The notes: generated from the letters alone by a model not told the origin. DNA of 64,000 bases from Metallyticus violacea (GCA_030762175.1 CM060830.1:49245001-49309000), one strand, 5' to 3'; shown: positions 22,991 through 35,103, counted from the first letter of the stretch. Numbers and translations: made by a program.

Positions 22991-23202
22991 GAAGGAAGGA
23001 AGGAAGGAAGGAAGGAAGAAAGAAAGAAAGAAAGGAAGAAAGGAAGGAAGAAAGAAAGAAAGAAAGAAAGAAAGGAAGGAAGGAAGGAAGAAAGAAAGAA
23101 AGAAAGGAAGGAAGGAAGGAAGAAAGAAAGAAAGGAAGGAAGGAAGGAAGGTAGGTAGGAAGAAAGAAAGAAAGGAAGAAAGAAAGAAAGAAAGAAAGAA
23201 AA
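22440..23202 (+). repeat. ~760 bp GAAA/GGAA compound microsatellite
   Basis: An uninterrupted tetranucleotide array alternating runs of GAAA with runs of GGAA. From about 22451 to 23150 the plus strand is entirely purine, broken only by a short gtaggtag near 23151. Four long open frames, two per strand, are simply translations of the repeat (KERKEGRKE or FLSFFLPSF) and are not genes. Confidence 0.98.
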
Positions 23203-23257
23203 AAGAGAAACAGGAATTGCATATAACAACTAATGAGTCCGTGCCAAGACGGTGCTT

Positions 23258-23521
23258 GATTTGATTTGGTTTATTTACGGACGCTCTTTAACCTCTCAGG
23301 TCATCAGCGTCCCATTCAATTCAGAGCGTTAAACGGCCGACAAATTTTGCCCAGAGGCCCCTTCTTTCAGGCTTGAGGTTCTTTATCGTGCTGTACGACA
23401 CGGGACCCATAGATTTACTTCCGTTCCGAAGGAAGTCATACTTATGATTTTTACGCGGGTTTGAACCCGTGATCTTGGGTTTAGAAGGCAAGGATGGTTA
23501 CCACTACACCACCAGGACCGA
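23258..23521 (-). mobile_element. SINE family A, copy A4
   Basis: Near full-length minus copy: tttatttacggacgctcttt at the left to ccactacaccaccaggaccg (A box complement) at the right, with gggtttgaacccgtgatctt as the B box. The aaaaaatccatcggtcctgg segment before the head is deleted. Possible duplication acggtgctt / gcggtgcat is weak. Confidence 0.85.
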
Positions 23522-24840
23522 TAAAGGCGGTGCATTATTGACTTGAAGTAAAATAAAACTAGATGAGATTAAAATATCAATTAGGCTTTTAGGACTCTTC
23601 TAGGTCAAGTATTTTAAGAGATGTTGTCATATATAGAGCTTGGAATTTCAGATTTTTTTTTTTTTTTTAGAAAATTCCCGTGAGCATTAGGTAAAAAACA
23701 ATACATTCCTCCTATTGTTGGACAATATGTCTGTTCGAATTTAGAGAAATTATCAACAGTGGTGTGTCTAAAATCCCGAGTCCTAGTCTTGGGAAAATTT
23801 TAGAGTTGTCTGCCACATTTAAATGCTTAGGCACTAAACTGGAAATGTACCGCACAATCCTACCTACCGCAACCGTCAGTGTTCCTTTCACTGACTTCAT
23901 GTGCGGTACATGCCTCTCCTCTAAAGTGAAAACATTCGCATTCACCATCATGCACTCTCGTAAATTAATGGCTTGTATTATTTTAATCTCCTAGCAACAT
24001 TCATATTATGTATGTATTTTTTAAGTTTAGTTGTTACTCGGTAATATAAAACATATACCCGTACTGTAGATATGACTGAATCCTGGCTCTTGGTCTAAAT
24101 GTCACACGAGAAGTAACACGTCATATTTCACGAACTTGTTGAATTCACGTCCTATAGAATATTACAGCGCCCGTCGGCGCTCACAGTAAATTAACTTTGA
24201 AGACAAAGTTTTCTCCGTTGTTCCTTGAAAGCTCACAGTATACATAAATCTTTATCTTAGTAATTAGGAAGTTTTTCGCCTCGTTACTATGCCAACAGAC
24301 AAAGACATGAGTAGCTTCGCTTCTTCAAGTACTTGGCAACGATCGAGGTTTCGAGGACGGTTTTTGTATTCTCAGGCTGAACTTCATTTGTCTTCTGATT
24401 AGTGATGCGACCAGAGCGGAAGCCAATTTTAATTAGATGCGCCGCAAGAAAATCGCAGCTTCCGGTGTTTACAGCAACGGGACATTACAATTTTGCTCGC
24501 ACGAAAATTTAATTATGCTAAAAGCGGTTTCAAAGAGAAATAAATGAGGGAGAAAGATAAAATGTCTGTGGGACACGTTCATTTTAATTTAAAACAAAAA
24601 AATAATATATGTCGAGTGGAAGTGAAAAACAAATGAATGGTTTTACCTGGCAGAGAGTCAAGCAAAGAAGAGGAAAGCGTAAACGTATGCTATAGGCAGT
24701 CTTTCCTTATTGCTCTTTCTCGTATCCTCCTTCTTCTCGTGTCTTTCTCGACTATTATTAGATTTTAGGCTCTTAAAATATGAAAATATTTGTTTTATGT
24801 GCTTAAAACTTAAAATTATATTTAAAGATAAAGATAATAT
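23522..24840. other. No recognised gene
   Basis: The opposing frames at 23712-23994 carry no known motif. A T-run lies near 23651-23668. Nothing else recognised. Confidence 0.5.
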
Positions 24841-24844
24841 TTTT

Positions 24845-25078
24845 GTTACCCAAGTATAGGGATAGGAATAGTGGTGTGGGGGCACCTGTAGGAGGAAGGG
24901 TTGAAGAGAGGGGACACCGAGCTGGCAGGATCCATTGGCAGTGAGGCAAGGACGTAAATGGGGTCCATAAGGATTTCGAGCCCTCAGAAGGTAGCCTTCC
25001 TTACCTTTACGAAGCGCAAGCCACCACAACGCCGCACCAGCCTACCTACCCATGGCCCTTTCGACTTCGGAATTAAAT
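24845..25078 (-). mobile_element. SINE family C, copy C4 (partial)
   Basis: Minus-oriented SINE C body: the complement contains ggtggcttgcgcttcgtaaa, gggctcgaaatccttatgg and the CTCC-rich block. The tRNA head and 3' end are missing. Confidence 0.7.
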
Positions 25079-25149
25079 TATACTGGAGAGCAGAGGAACC
25101 ACGGAAAGTAAAAATCCATCCCAACATTCGACCAGCGGAAACCTGACTC

Positions 25150-25560
25150 GGTTAGAGATATGAATAGGGACAGGTTCCTTCGGCACTTCGGACACTAGAA
25201 GGAAACCTTCTGTACCGAAAGGGTTATAGGGAATAAGGGATGAGATGAAGAATACACCGAACGGTCAGGAACCCAAAGGGGCTATATGGACTTAGTGGGT
25301 TCTCTAAAATATTCACAGATGCTAAGTCCCAAATGCAGGTAGTCATGCGAGAACTGCCGCCACAGTATCACTCGAGGAGTCCTGAGGACCCCCAAGCAAG
25401 TTCCCGTAAAGAATGCTGGAATGTTGGATTTTCAGCGCAAGCCACCGCCAAGCCACACGGCACCAGTCCGTCTCGCCTGGCGCGTCCGATCCTGTAATTG
25501 GCGCTGTGAACTGGATGTGGAGAATTGGGAAAGCGAACAAATCCTGGAATGTAAATATTC
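25150..25560 (-). mobile_element. SINE family C, copy C5
   Basis: Minus-oriented and diverged. The complement reads gcgccaggcgagacgga...ggcggtggcttgcgctgaaa, then toward the left cctgaccgttcggtg and catctcatcccttattccct, in the same order as the SINE C body. ORFs on both strands are shadows. Confidence 0.6.
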
Positions 25561-25799
25561 ATCTCATTCCCCTAAAGGACTAAGGGAAACTCAGAAAATA
25601 CACCTCGCTCTGTTTTGCATTATCTAAAGTGAATGTGCAGAAGCATAGGCACTCACTGTATCCGAGTTATGAAGAAAAAGCGGTAAAAGTGAACCATGAA
25701 TGTTGAATTTAACTTGCGCATATTAAACACCACGAATGTCACGAACGTCCTAATAATTCAAATGCTTCACAGTGGATGTAGAACTTGAGTCATTACGTG

Positions 25800-27075
25800 A
25801 CACTCTTTATTTCTTATTTAGACATGATAGAGATTGTTGTTTAACTTTATTATTATTTACTTGGTGAAATTTATGTTCACTTATGATCTTTCTCCCGTTG
25901 GATGCAATGCATCTATTCCAGCATTTGTGCCAGTCTCCAAAGACGTTCTGAAAACCATTTTTTAACAGGTCCTTCAGAATCGTCTCCGCAGCCTTCAACA
26001 CTGTTTCTGATGACGGAAAATGCCTCTCTTTCTTCAATTTTGGGAAAAAGAAAATGTACACCGGGTTAATTTGCATTATAGGGAGGATGAAGAACACACT
26101 TTGTACATATATTTTATCAGATATTCAGCAAGAACATTTGTATTTGCCTGGAAATGTGGCCTTTTGTGTGCGACATTGCCTTGCAGAGTTTTCGCATGTG
26201 TAGTATTTTCCAGTTACAGTTGTATGTGCAGGTAATTCATTCATGGAATATCAAAAAATATAACTTTACCATCAGAAGCGACCAATTTTCATTAGTGTTG
26301 ATTACCTTTTGAAAGAAAAGTTGCATCTCCCTGCAACATCATCCTTAACTTCATGTCAAATCCTGGCTTCCTTCGGAAGGGAAGTAAAGCCATGGGTCCC
26401 GTGTCGTACATTTACGGCACGAAAAAGAACCTCAAGCCTGAAAGAAGAGGCCTCTGAGCAAAATTTGTCGGCCGTTTTACATCCTGAATTGAATGGGACG
26501 CTGATGACCTGAGATGTTAAAGAGCGTCCTTAAACAAAAACTTAACTTCATGCAAACCTGCACGTGAGCGTTCTTTTGATCAATCAGTAGTCTTAGAACC
26601 CACCGTGCACATACACCTCTCATATGCAACTTTTCAGTTACCAACCCAGTTAAAGTTTCTGAATTTCTGAAAATGTTTTTAATGTTATCCGATGAACCTC
26701 TCTCACAATAATAGCGGTGTTCTTTTGTTTCGCCTTCCTTTGAAATTGATCGTCTCCCCTCTTTAAATATTTCAAACTATCTTCGCGTTGTGCTGTAGAG
26801 GAGAACAAGCGCACTATAGATCTCGTTTGAAGCTTTGTTGACACGAAAGCAAAATTTCAGAACAGCATATTGTTCGTCGCGTGTCACCTCCATTTGCTGT
26901 GGGCGGAACTTGCACACCTCTCACAGGTGGAAACTGGAGATGACAACAATGAAACCAGTACCATATATGCACTATGTATTAAGCTAACAAAATATTGTAA
27001 AGTTAAAGGTTTAACGTAAGACATTATACCTGTACAAAACTATGGTCATTCTTTATTAAACATCGCTCATATAAG
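25800..27075 (-). mobile_element. Mariner family F, copy F1, interrupted by SINE A5
   Basis: Minus-strand relic of a mariner transposase. The frame at 25807-26097 encodes FFFPKLKKERHFPSSETVLK and then LKDLLKNGFQNVFGDW, the segment after the third catalytic Asp (typical: FLFPKLK..L.G.RF.S.E....A...L..L..NGF...F..W...W.KCI). The region of the second Asp is deleted or unreadable here, though present in F2. SINE copy A5 sits inside at 26356-26540. The right end near 27060 resembles that of F2 (tctttatt.aac), but the left end is not well defined. Confidence 0.7.
26356..26540 (+). mobile_element. SINE family A, copy A5, 5' truncated with duplication
   Basis: Plus-oriented SINE A starting within the body (tcctggcttccttcggaagg) and ending gagcgtccttaaacaaaaa. 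An exact 12 bp duplication CTTAACTTCATG lies at 26344-26355 and 26541-26552, so the truncation happened during insertion, as expected of LINE-driven target-primed reverse transcription. Confidence 0.85.
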
Positions 27076-27079
27076 GGGC

Positions 27080-29390
27080 AGTTAGAAAGTAATGTGTGAT
27101 ATTTTTTCCCCTCTCATCCGCTAACGCGTTAAAGGGGAAATATGAATTTTCAATTTGAGCATACAGAATCTGTCTTGCATCTAATGCAAAGTGTTAGAAC
27201 TGAAGAAAATACAGATACCAATTATGTCATTAATACACTTAAGCCCTTCAGAAAAAGTTGTCCCATTCTGGAGTTTAGTCATTCGTAGCACACACTTAAT
27301 ATATTGTTTCATATTTGAAACTGACAGTAACGGCTTCTTCAGGATTTTTCTGGTTAGCACCTTCCCCAAAAATATTTCTACTTTTAATGGCCTATAACTA
27401 GCGCTTAACTCATTTTTATGTGTAAAAAAATTACAACGGTAATGACTTCAGGGGACTTCTATCTTACGCCTAATATTTATATTGGCTTTTATTATCTGTA
27501 GGGGACTTGGTTTGCAGACTGTCGTGTCCCAATGCCGGCAAAGATACTTGTAGAAATTGAGCCGGCAAAGGCCTAGCTGTGGCTAAAGGACCAAGAGATA
27601 GGCCGAGCGATAAGCCGAAGGCTGCGAGGATAGGTTGGTCACTTAAGCATTAAAATGCAACTTCGGGTTTTTCTAGTAAAGGGATTTATTTACATAAAGT
27701 AAGAATGATGAATACAGAATAGCGAGGAAATTGAGATATTTCTTAAGAATTTCTAAAGTCTCCAGGAGAGGAATTAGGACAAGATACTGAAAGTATCAAA
27801 GTAGTAAAGGAATAAGGAGGCTCGGTATCAAGAGACACGCGTGTTATAACCTAGTCTCTTCTCGCAGTGTATGTGTGTGTGCCCCCAGATAGTGAATCTG
27901 GGAGCTTATAAAGTCTGTCTAGAAGTCAGATGGGTCGAAGCAGACATGTGATAATTAAGAGCGTCTGGCCCTGTATGCCAGATGCTCGTAATTCAGTAAG
28001 CTATTGTCGGATCTTAGTTGGTTAAGAATGATCCGATTATTCTGTTAGAAAAACCTGACAAAAGAAGCGTGTCAAGTCTTTCCTTTATTTCCCTTCTTTA
28101 TGGAGTTGATAAAGAGGTTACTAAAGTTATCATCTCTTTAGAAACACTTGCGTCGTAAGTAGGGGCAGCTGTGTGGAAATAAGGAAATGGGATTATGACG
28201 TTAATTAAAGTAGAAGACGATTATCTTAATATCGTGGGAAAAGGTGTCTTCTATTTGAGAGAGGAACTGGGAGCTTGAGTTAATAATTGGTATCAGCGGC
28301 GTCAGTGGCGTATTGTCGTGGCAAGATGTACTATAAACCAGTGTCTGTCTCAATGAGTTTGTGGACACTTTTACTTAGGTAGGTGAGAGGAAGTGTAGGA
28401 GGGACCTCTCGGTCATAAGAGCTATTGTGTGCATGCACCATCATAAACGTCACCTCTCGTCTCGTATTTCCCCAGGAAATTTGCCTCGAGCTTTATACCA
28501 TTAGACTGTTGTTGCCTTTCAAAGTGGAATAGAGCATTAAAAAGACTATAGTAAAGCATCATGTTATTGACAAGTATAAATATTACATTGATATCCAGCA
28601 GCGATATCAGTCATTTCTACAGAACTCAACTGATTCTGAATGGCAGGCTAGTGAAGTTTAATGCTTCGAAATTGAGTGTCTAGAAAACGAACACATATTA
28701 AGCCTTTTTCTTTGTGATCATTGGAAGAGAAAGTAGAATCAAAAAGATATTAATTTGAGTCAAACTGTGATTTCAAAACATAGGAAGTATACAATGCTTT
28801 CTGTAGAGATAGACTGCATCATGTATATCTCAGACTTTAAGTTAAAAATCAGGAGATTTTTTATTAAGTACGTTATTTTGATGTGTTTATTAAATTCCTT
28901 AGAGCTAAGTTGCGTCACCCATGATAGAACTCAATTTGTTGGGGTACAATAATAGGGACCTATGTGCTGGTATGTAAGGCGGAGAAAGACAACGACTGAG
29001 GTAAAACAGGGTGCTATTACTAAATGAGATATAACAGTCAATATGGCACACGTCACTTTTCTACAGCCCACGGTACAGCCACTGAAAGTTAGGTAGGTCA
29101 GGCCATACAACAATGACATGGACTTTATGGCACAGTGAACACAGACTACGACTCCTGCAGGGAAATCATTCTGCTTTTAACACCTGAGTGCATATCGATT
29201 GCATTGCACTATCCGCAGCGCTGTGATCCCATTAAAGAACAAACAAGGGGCTTTATGGTAGATGCGGTAGAATCCTGTGTCCCGAGAAGGTTTTATCGGT
29301 CAGCTGTCAAGTTCAGGAGAGGGGAAGTATGAATGATGAGGTGAGGTTTAGGAACCCACACGACCTCTGAGCATGCGCCAATTGGAGGAG
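27080..29390. other. No recognised gene
   Basis: About 2.3 kb without a recognised motif. Part of 27520-28500 has higher GC and starts tgtcgtgtcccaatgccggc, which might be a solitary retroelement terminal repeat, but no partner copy, duplication or coding sequence supports that. Confidence 0.45.
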
Positions 29391-29394
29391 GAGA

Positions 29395-29697
29395 GGCGGG
29401 CAAGAAAAATGAAGCGGGGAAAATGAAGAAAAGCATAAAAAATGAATAACGAAGGGGAAAAAACAAACGACGCATAATAAAGCAGAAAGAAAAGAGGGGG
29501 AAAGGGCAAGCTCAAAGAGAATTTCTTAGGGAAAGGAGCAGAAGCAGGATATAAGTAAAATAAATTAAGAAGCAATGCTATAAGAGATAAATTTATTAAA
29601 TCCTTCAGAGAAAGAAAATGAAAAAATTCTTTGCGAGCATAAATTAAACGCAAATGAAGTTAGTTTGAAAGAAAACAAAACGCCCGGGAACCATTCA

Positions 29698-29746
<49 letters not shown>

Positions 29747-30537
29747 GGGGCATTAAGACATTTTACGAAAAAGCTATTTTTGAATAATAAATGTACGGTA
29801 TACAATGGGAAAATATAACATTAGAAAGCGGAAGATAGTTGGGCGAAGATAGCTGGTAAAAAGAAATATAAAAGAAGAAAAAAGAAAATATATGATACGT
29901 AGAGGTATAAAGGAAAATGGATTGCAAAACGAAGGAATAAAAATAACTATAAAAAGAAATAAAGTATAATATGTCAAAAAACAGAAAATAAAAAAGAAGA
30001 CAGACGTGAGGAACAAAAAAACTGGGATGGAAAGAAACAACAGTTTAATAAGAATAACTAATGACTGAAATGCATTACAACACGTAAAAAATTATAAAAA
30101 CTAAGAAAAGGAAAAACAAAAATGAGACAACGAAAGAGTGAAGAAAGGCTAAGTAAAACACAATGCGGGAGACAAGATGAAAAAATAGAAGTGCTTAAGA
30201 ACTCTAAGGTGAGCGTGATAAGAGTAAGAAAATGTAGAGAAGAAACAGGAACCAAAGGGGAGAGAAAGAAATAAAAATGAAATTAAGAAAGGAAAAACGA
30301 AGAAAATGAGACAATATAGAATATAACATAAAATAAAAGAAATAAAAACAGAAATGAAGAACAAAAAGAAAGAACAAGAAAATGAAAGAATGTATTGGGG
30401 GAAAAACAAAATTCTGGAGAAAGAGAAAACAGAAGAAAGAAAAATTAATAATGAAAAAAGAGTAGGCAAACATTAAGATATAAAGAACAAAATGGGGGAA
30501 AGAGAAAAGAAGATTTTTTTAATTGATTTATTTATAT

Positions 30538-30568
<31 letters not shown>

Positions 30569-31125
30569 TGGACGCTCTTTAACAGCTCTGGTCATCAGGG
30601 TCCCATTCAACTCAGGGCGTGAAAAGACAAATTTTGCTCAGAGGCCTCTCTTTCAGGCTTGAGGTTCTTTTTCGTGCCGTAAATGTACGACACGGGACTC
30701 ACGGCTTTACTTCCCTTCCAAAGGAAGTCATAATTAGGATTTTCACGCCCGAAAAAAAAAAACCCATCGATCCTGGCCGGGTTCGAACCCGCGATCTTGG
30801 GCTTAGGAAGCAAGTATGGTAACCACTACACCACCAGAACCGACAAGAGAAAAGAAGAAACGAAGGGGGAGGAAAGTAAGGAAAGTAGCAAGATATGAAA
30901 GAAACTTATATAAGAAAGAAAGGAATTGAATTATAAAGTAGCAGGAATAAAGTAGAAAAATATAGAAGAAAGAAACGGACAGACAGGAAGCAAGAGGAAG
31001 AAGGAGAAAGAAAAAGAAAAATGAAAGAACATTCATAAGGACAAAAATGAAAAGAGAGAGAGAAAGGGGGGGGGATTATAAATGCAAAAGAGTGGATAAA
31101 GAGAAAGTAAGCAAATAACACTCCG
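29395..31125 (+). repeat. Purine-rich tract (~1.7 kb), split by SINE A6
   Basis: The plus strand is strongly A+G biased on both sides of the SINE at 30514-30844, including a (GA)n run at 29697-29742 and a G-run near 31067. Minus-strand frames rich in F, L and S over this interval (for example 29348-29653, 29774-30040, 30149-30469) reflect the composition only. Confidence 0.8.
30514..30844 (-). mobile_element. SINE family A, copy A6 with exact 14 bp duplication
   Basis: Full-length SINE A in minus orientation. The tail at the left is (TTTA)n, and the head at the right has cctggccgggttcgaacccg (B box) and ggtaaccactacaccaccag (A box complement). The duplication AAGAGAAAAGAAGA is exact at 30500-30513 and 30845-30858. 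This copy defines both ends of the family. Confidence 0.92.
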
Positions 31126-32729
31126 GCATATATGGCAAAAGGAACAGCAAATATACATAAAGATGTTCAGCAGAAGTCATGAAGATATAAGCAGCAGAAA
31201 GAGGCAGGCTATACAATTCCGCCATCTCTGTGCGATGCTATCGATTGAGCGCAGCTCGCAGGGGATCTGGCCTTGACCTGTCGCCTAGCTGGCTATATCC
31301 GCGAGCCAGGCAACACGAAACCTGAACCTCTATCTCTGGAATCTATGCTTATTATTGCTTATATTCCAAAGTAATGACCACTATAGAGGAACAGCTACCT
31401 AGCGTACCTAGGGGTAGAGCTCGGTCTTTGACTAGCTCTTGCGAGCTACTCGTGCGCTGACACGAGACAAACTTTAGCCAGGATCAGAAATTTAAGATAC
31501 CAATAATGAACCTTGATACGATGCAATTTACACTGAGTATTCTTTCTCAGTTAAATTCTCCAGGGCCAAATTTAGCATTTCGGATGGCTGTTTACGATCT
31601 GTGGTAGTAAATTAAAATATTTTTAACGTAAGAAAAGTCAGGCCTCCACAAGCGGTGGTGGCTTCAATTGCAAACTATCACTCTGCATCGCAGTTTCCAC
31701 TGCAGCGAGCTGGACGAAGTACAATGCTGTCCATTTTATTTCTCTCCTGTTAGCAGCTTTTCCAGAGACCATCCACATTCTAGATCTTTTGCTTCCAAGG
31801 AACAAAAATGTGCAGAATAACAATAGCGATGCATTAAATGAGAGCAACAGGGATGTCGCTACAAGAAATTGAATGTGTTCCCGTTTCTGTCTTCATATTC
31901 TCTAAAAATGGCGGGTTGAGGCAAACGTATGGCTTGGAGCTTTATCCTAATGCAGCCAGGCCGTTTTTTTTTTAAGGTTCAAATCTCTGTTGATAATAGT
32001 GTTCGTGCTTACAACTTAGCTCCCCAAATTCAATGAAATAGCAAGAAAATGTGACTGCAACACGACGGAGCGCCTACCCATTATGATGGTCATTTCCGTG
32101 AGCACCTGGACAACAGAATTCCTAATCAATTTAATGAAAGAGAGGTGATTGCCGATTTCACACTTCTGGACTGGAGGCAGACACCAAGTCTTTGATGTAA
32201 GAAACTCCAGCAGAATCTGATGAGGAAATGCTTGGTAGGGTCTTGGCGTCCTGACACGTTGTGCAGTAGTCATCGGGGATATATGATAGAGCGCAGCAAA
32301 GTGTAAAATGCTGTTTTACAGTATGGTATGCGGTTGGTGGCCGCTACCTCACACAGTTGCTAAGAAGTCTTAGTTGTTTATGGGTATCAAAAAATAAAGC
32401 AGACTACAGAACAATTCCTCAAATGCGTTGTTCGTTTAAGACTTCGTAATATCTGAAATACGCACATGCTGCTCAAAATCATTTTAGACTCATCTACTGT
32501 ATTCCATTTTGACCTAGGAGATCTGGGTCACCTTCATTTCCAATAGGCGTTCAAACTATTGTTGGATTCTATACATTTTGGTGGTAGATATTCTTTCCTT
32601 AAAAGTTCTGCTTTCATTCATTTTGCTAGAATATATCTCCAGATATAATGCATATGACTTTCCTGCATTTTTATGTATTTTATTACTTTTCCATGCAAGA
32701 TCATACCATACATCCCAATCACAAATATA
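31126..32729. other. No recognised feature
   Basis: No known motif; short frames on both strands are unremarkable. Confidence 0.5.
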
Positions 32730-33413
32730 CCGAGGGTGCCAAAAATGTATACACACTTTCACAGTATATATCTATTTAATATATTTCAAAGTTTAACCCA
32801 AAAACAACAGCAATGTATAGTATGATGTTCTGTAAACAGATGTGACTCAAATACATGATAGCGTTGCTACGTGACAAGTAAATCAACAATGAACAAATGA
32901 AGCCCAGATTATCGTATAATGTTTTGCAAACAGGTGTGACTCACATTATGTTATGCTAGCGTTGCTACAACAACATTATCGTTTGAACAACGGATAGCAA
33001 TTTTAAAGTGATATTGGAAAACCGAGAATTTGTTGTAGTTCAAAGACAGTGGAGACGTGTGTACAGAACAGAACCGTTCTCCGGATCTAACTCCATTGGA
33101 CTTCTGCCTATGGGGAACTCTTAAGGATGTTGTATACCGTAGAAAACCAGTTACACTGGCAGCACTTCGGGAAGAAATTGAAACGGCGTGTGCTGCAGTC
33201 GCCGAGGACACTTTCTCAAACGTTGCTGAATCAGTAGTTTAACATACTCAGAAGTGTATCGACGTCGATGGTGGGCATTTTGAGCAACTGTTGTAACTGT
33301 AAAAGTGTAAGATGATTAGTGCTCATCATTTTCTGTTTGTGAGAATTCAGTTTTGTTATGTTAACACAGTTTTTCTTTGCTTCAAGTGTGTATACATTTT
33401 TTGGAACCGTCTG
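32730..33413 (+). mobile_element. Mariner family E, copy E2 (deletion derivative)
   Basis: Begins cgagggtgccaaaaatgtat directly after TA and ends gtatacattttttggaaccg at about 33413. Plus-strand coding remnants run from the HTH region (a degraded WYWKTENL, then VQRQWRRVYRTE) straight into SPDLTPLDF and GTLKDVVYRRKPVTLAAL near 33070, so the whole catalytic core between is deleted. The C-terminal frame is 33057-33242 and then a stop interrupts it. The break differs from those of E1 and E3. Confidence 0.85.
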
Positions 33414-33580
33414 TGTAAATATTCTCCCATTCTCAAAGTGGAATGGTTAAACGAAACTTTGTCTGATCTGCATGTTCTGTCTAAGTATTCTGTCTATTGA
33501 CATCAAGCAACCGTATATGCTTATCTTTTAAACTGCGCTTAAGCATTTGCTCCCAATTATAACCCAGTATAATTTGTTCA

Positions 33581-33728
33581 GGGCTGTTCAATCAAGAATG
33601 AGCATACTTCTTTTTTTCAACATACCTTTACTCATTCTCATAATTTTCATGAAACTTCTCAAATACTCCCTGTTGGATGCAAGGCACCTGTCCCAGTATT
33701 TCTACCAGCCTTCAAAGATATATTGGAA

Positions 33729-33760
<32 letters not shown>

Positions 33761-35103
33761 CAGATCCTTCAGAATCGCCTCCGCAAACTTCACCACTGCT
33801 TCTGATAATGGAAAATGCCTCCCATGAGACCTCTCTTCATTTGGGAAAAAAGAACAATCACACGGGGCTAAAGCTGGGCAGTGGGGAGGATGAGGGACAC
33901 ATTTGATATTGATTTTATGAGATATGAAGCAACAACATTTGCCATGTGCGGCCGTGCATTATCATGGCGCAGCATATAGGTTTTGCAAGGAAGTGTGGCC
34001 TTACAGAGTTTTTAGGATATCTCTGAAGTGTAGCTCAGTTATAGTTGTGTGGCAAGTATATGTTGGTAATACATTCTTTGAATACTGAAAAATGAAATGA
34101 CCAGAACTATCCCAGAAGAAGAAATCCCTTTTGCTCTGTATTTCCGCACAGAGCTTTGCTGCTTGCTCTCAGGATAGGAATGATGTAGCCGAGTTTCATC
34201 AGCGATTACATTCGAAAGAAACTGCGTCTCTTCCTGTAGCATCTTCAGCTACATTTAAACCTACGTGCGAACGTATTTTTGTTCGAGAATCAGCAGTCTC
34301 CCGATCTACCGTGCACAAACACTTCTCATATGCAACTTTTCAGTTACCAACTTATGGGTGACAGCCAGTGAAGTTTTCAGCATTTCTGAAAGTGTTCTTA
34401 ATGTTATTTGACGAACCTCTCTTACAATGACAGCAGCGGTGTTGGTGTTTTCTTCCGTTAGAGCACAAGCTGGAGCGTAGGGTGCACCTTCCTTTGAAAT
34501 TGATTACCCATCCTCTTTAAACATTTTCACCATCTGCTACAGGTTGATTTCGCTTTTAACATCTCACGTTATCAGCGTCCCATTCAATTTAGGGCGTGAA
34601 ACGGCCGACAAATTTTTCTCAGAGGCCTCTTCTTTCAGCTTGAGGTTCTTTTGTGCCATAAATGTACGACACAAGACCCACAGCTTTACTTCCCTTCCGA
34701 AGGAAGCTATATTTAGTATTTTTACTCCCGAAAAAATCCATAGCTCCACGCCGGGTTTGAACCCACGATCTTGGGTTTAGGAGACAAGTATAGCTACCAC
34801 TTCACCACCAGGGCTGTGCTAGAGGGAAGAACACACTCTGCATATGCCTCCTGTAACATTGTACAGGTATCAGTAGAAGATATGTTGAAAAGAAAACAGA
34901 ATTTCAGCGAGTCACCCCCATTTTCTGTAGACGGAACTGAACATGTCTCAATCTGCACACTTCTTAAAGGTGGAAAGTGGAAGCGACAACAATGAAACTA
35001 GTACCATGTACACATTAAGTTAACAAAACACTGTACGGTTAAGTTTTAGAGCGAGAAATTACATCTGTAAAATAATTATGCAAATTCTTTATTGAACAAC
35101 TCT
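33581..35103 (-). mobile_element. Mariner family F, copy F2, interrupted by SINE A7
   Basis: Ends gctgttcaatcaagaatgag (left) and the complement of agttgttcaataaagaattt (right) form a terminal inverted repeat. On the minus strand the second catalytic block reads MLRHDNARPHMANVV, followed by PHPPHCPALAPCD with the third Asp, FFPN and GRHFPLSEAVVKFAEAILKD. The homologous T6 of F1 has grown to about 30 Ts at 33728-33759. Stops and frameshifts inactivate it; SINE A7 at 34549-34815 splits the N-terminal part. Surviving plus-strand frames here are shadows. Confidence 0.8.
34549..34815 (-). mobile_element. SINE family A, copy A7
   Basis: Minus-oriented SINE A from ttaacatctcacgttatcag to the head (gggtttgaacccacgatctt, then accacttcaccaccagggc). 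Possible flanking duplication tgctacagg (34533 region) / tgctagagg (34816 region), 8/9. Its position within the host mariner differs from that of A5 in F1, so the two insertions are independent. Confidence 0.8.

Noticed and set aside
22389..23264. Four overlapping ORFs of 249-277 codons on both strands
   Set aside because: They are translations of the GAAA/GGAA array in several frames and have no other content.
29348..31121. Series of minus-strand hydrophobic ORFs
   Set aside because: They follow the purine bias of the plus strand, contain no motif, and are broken up by a SINE.
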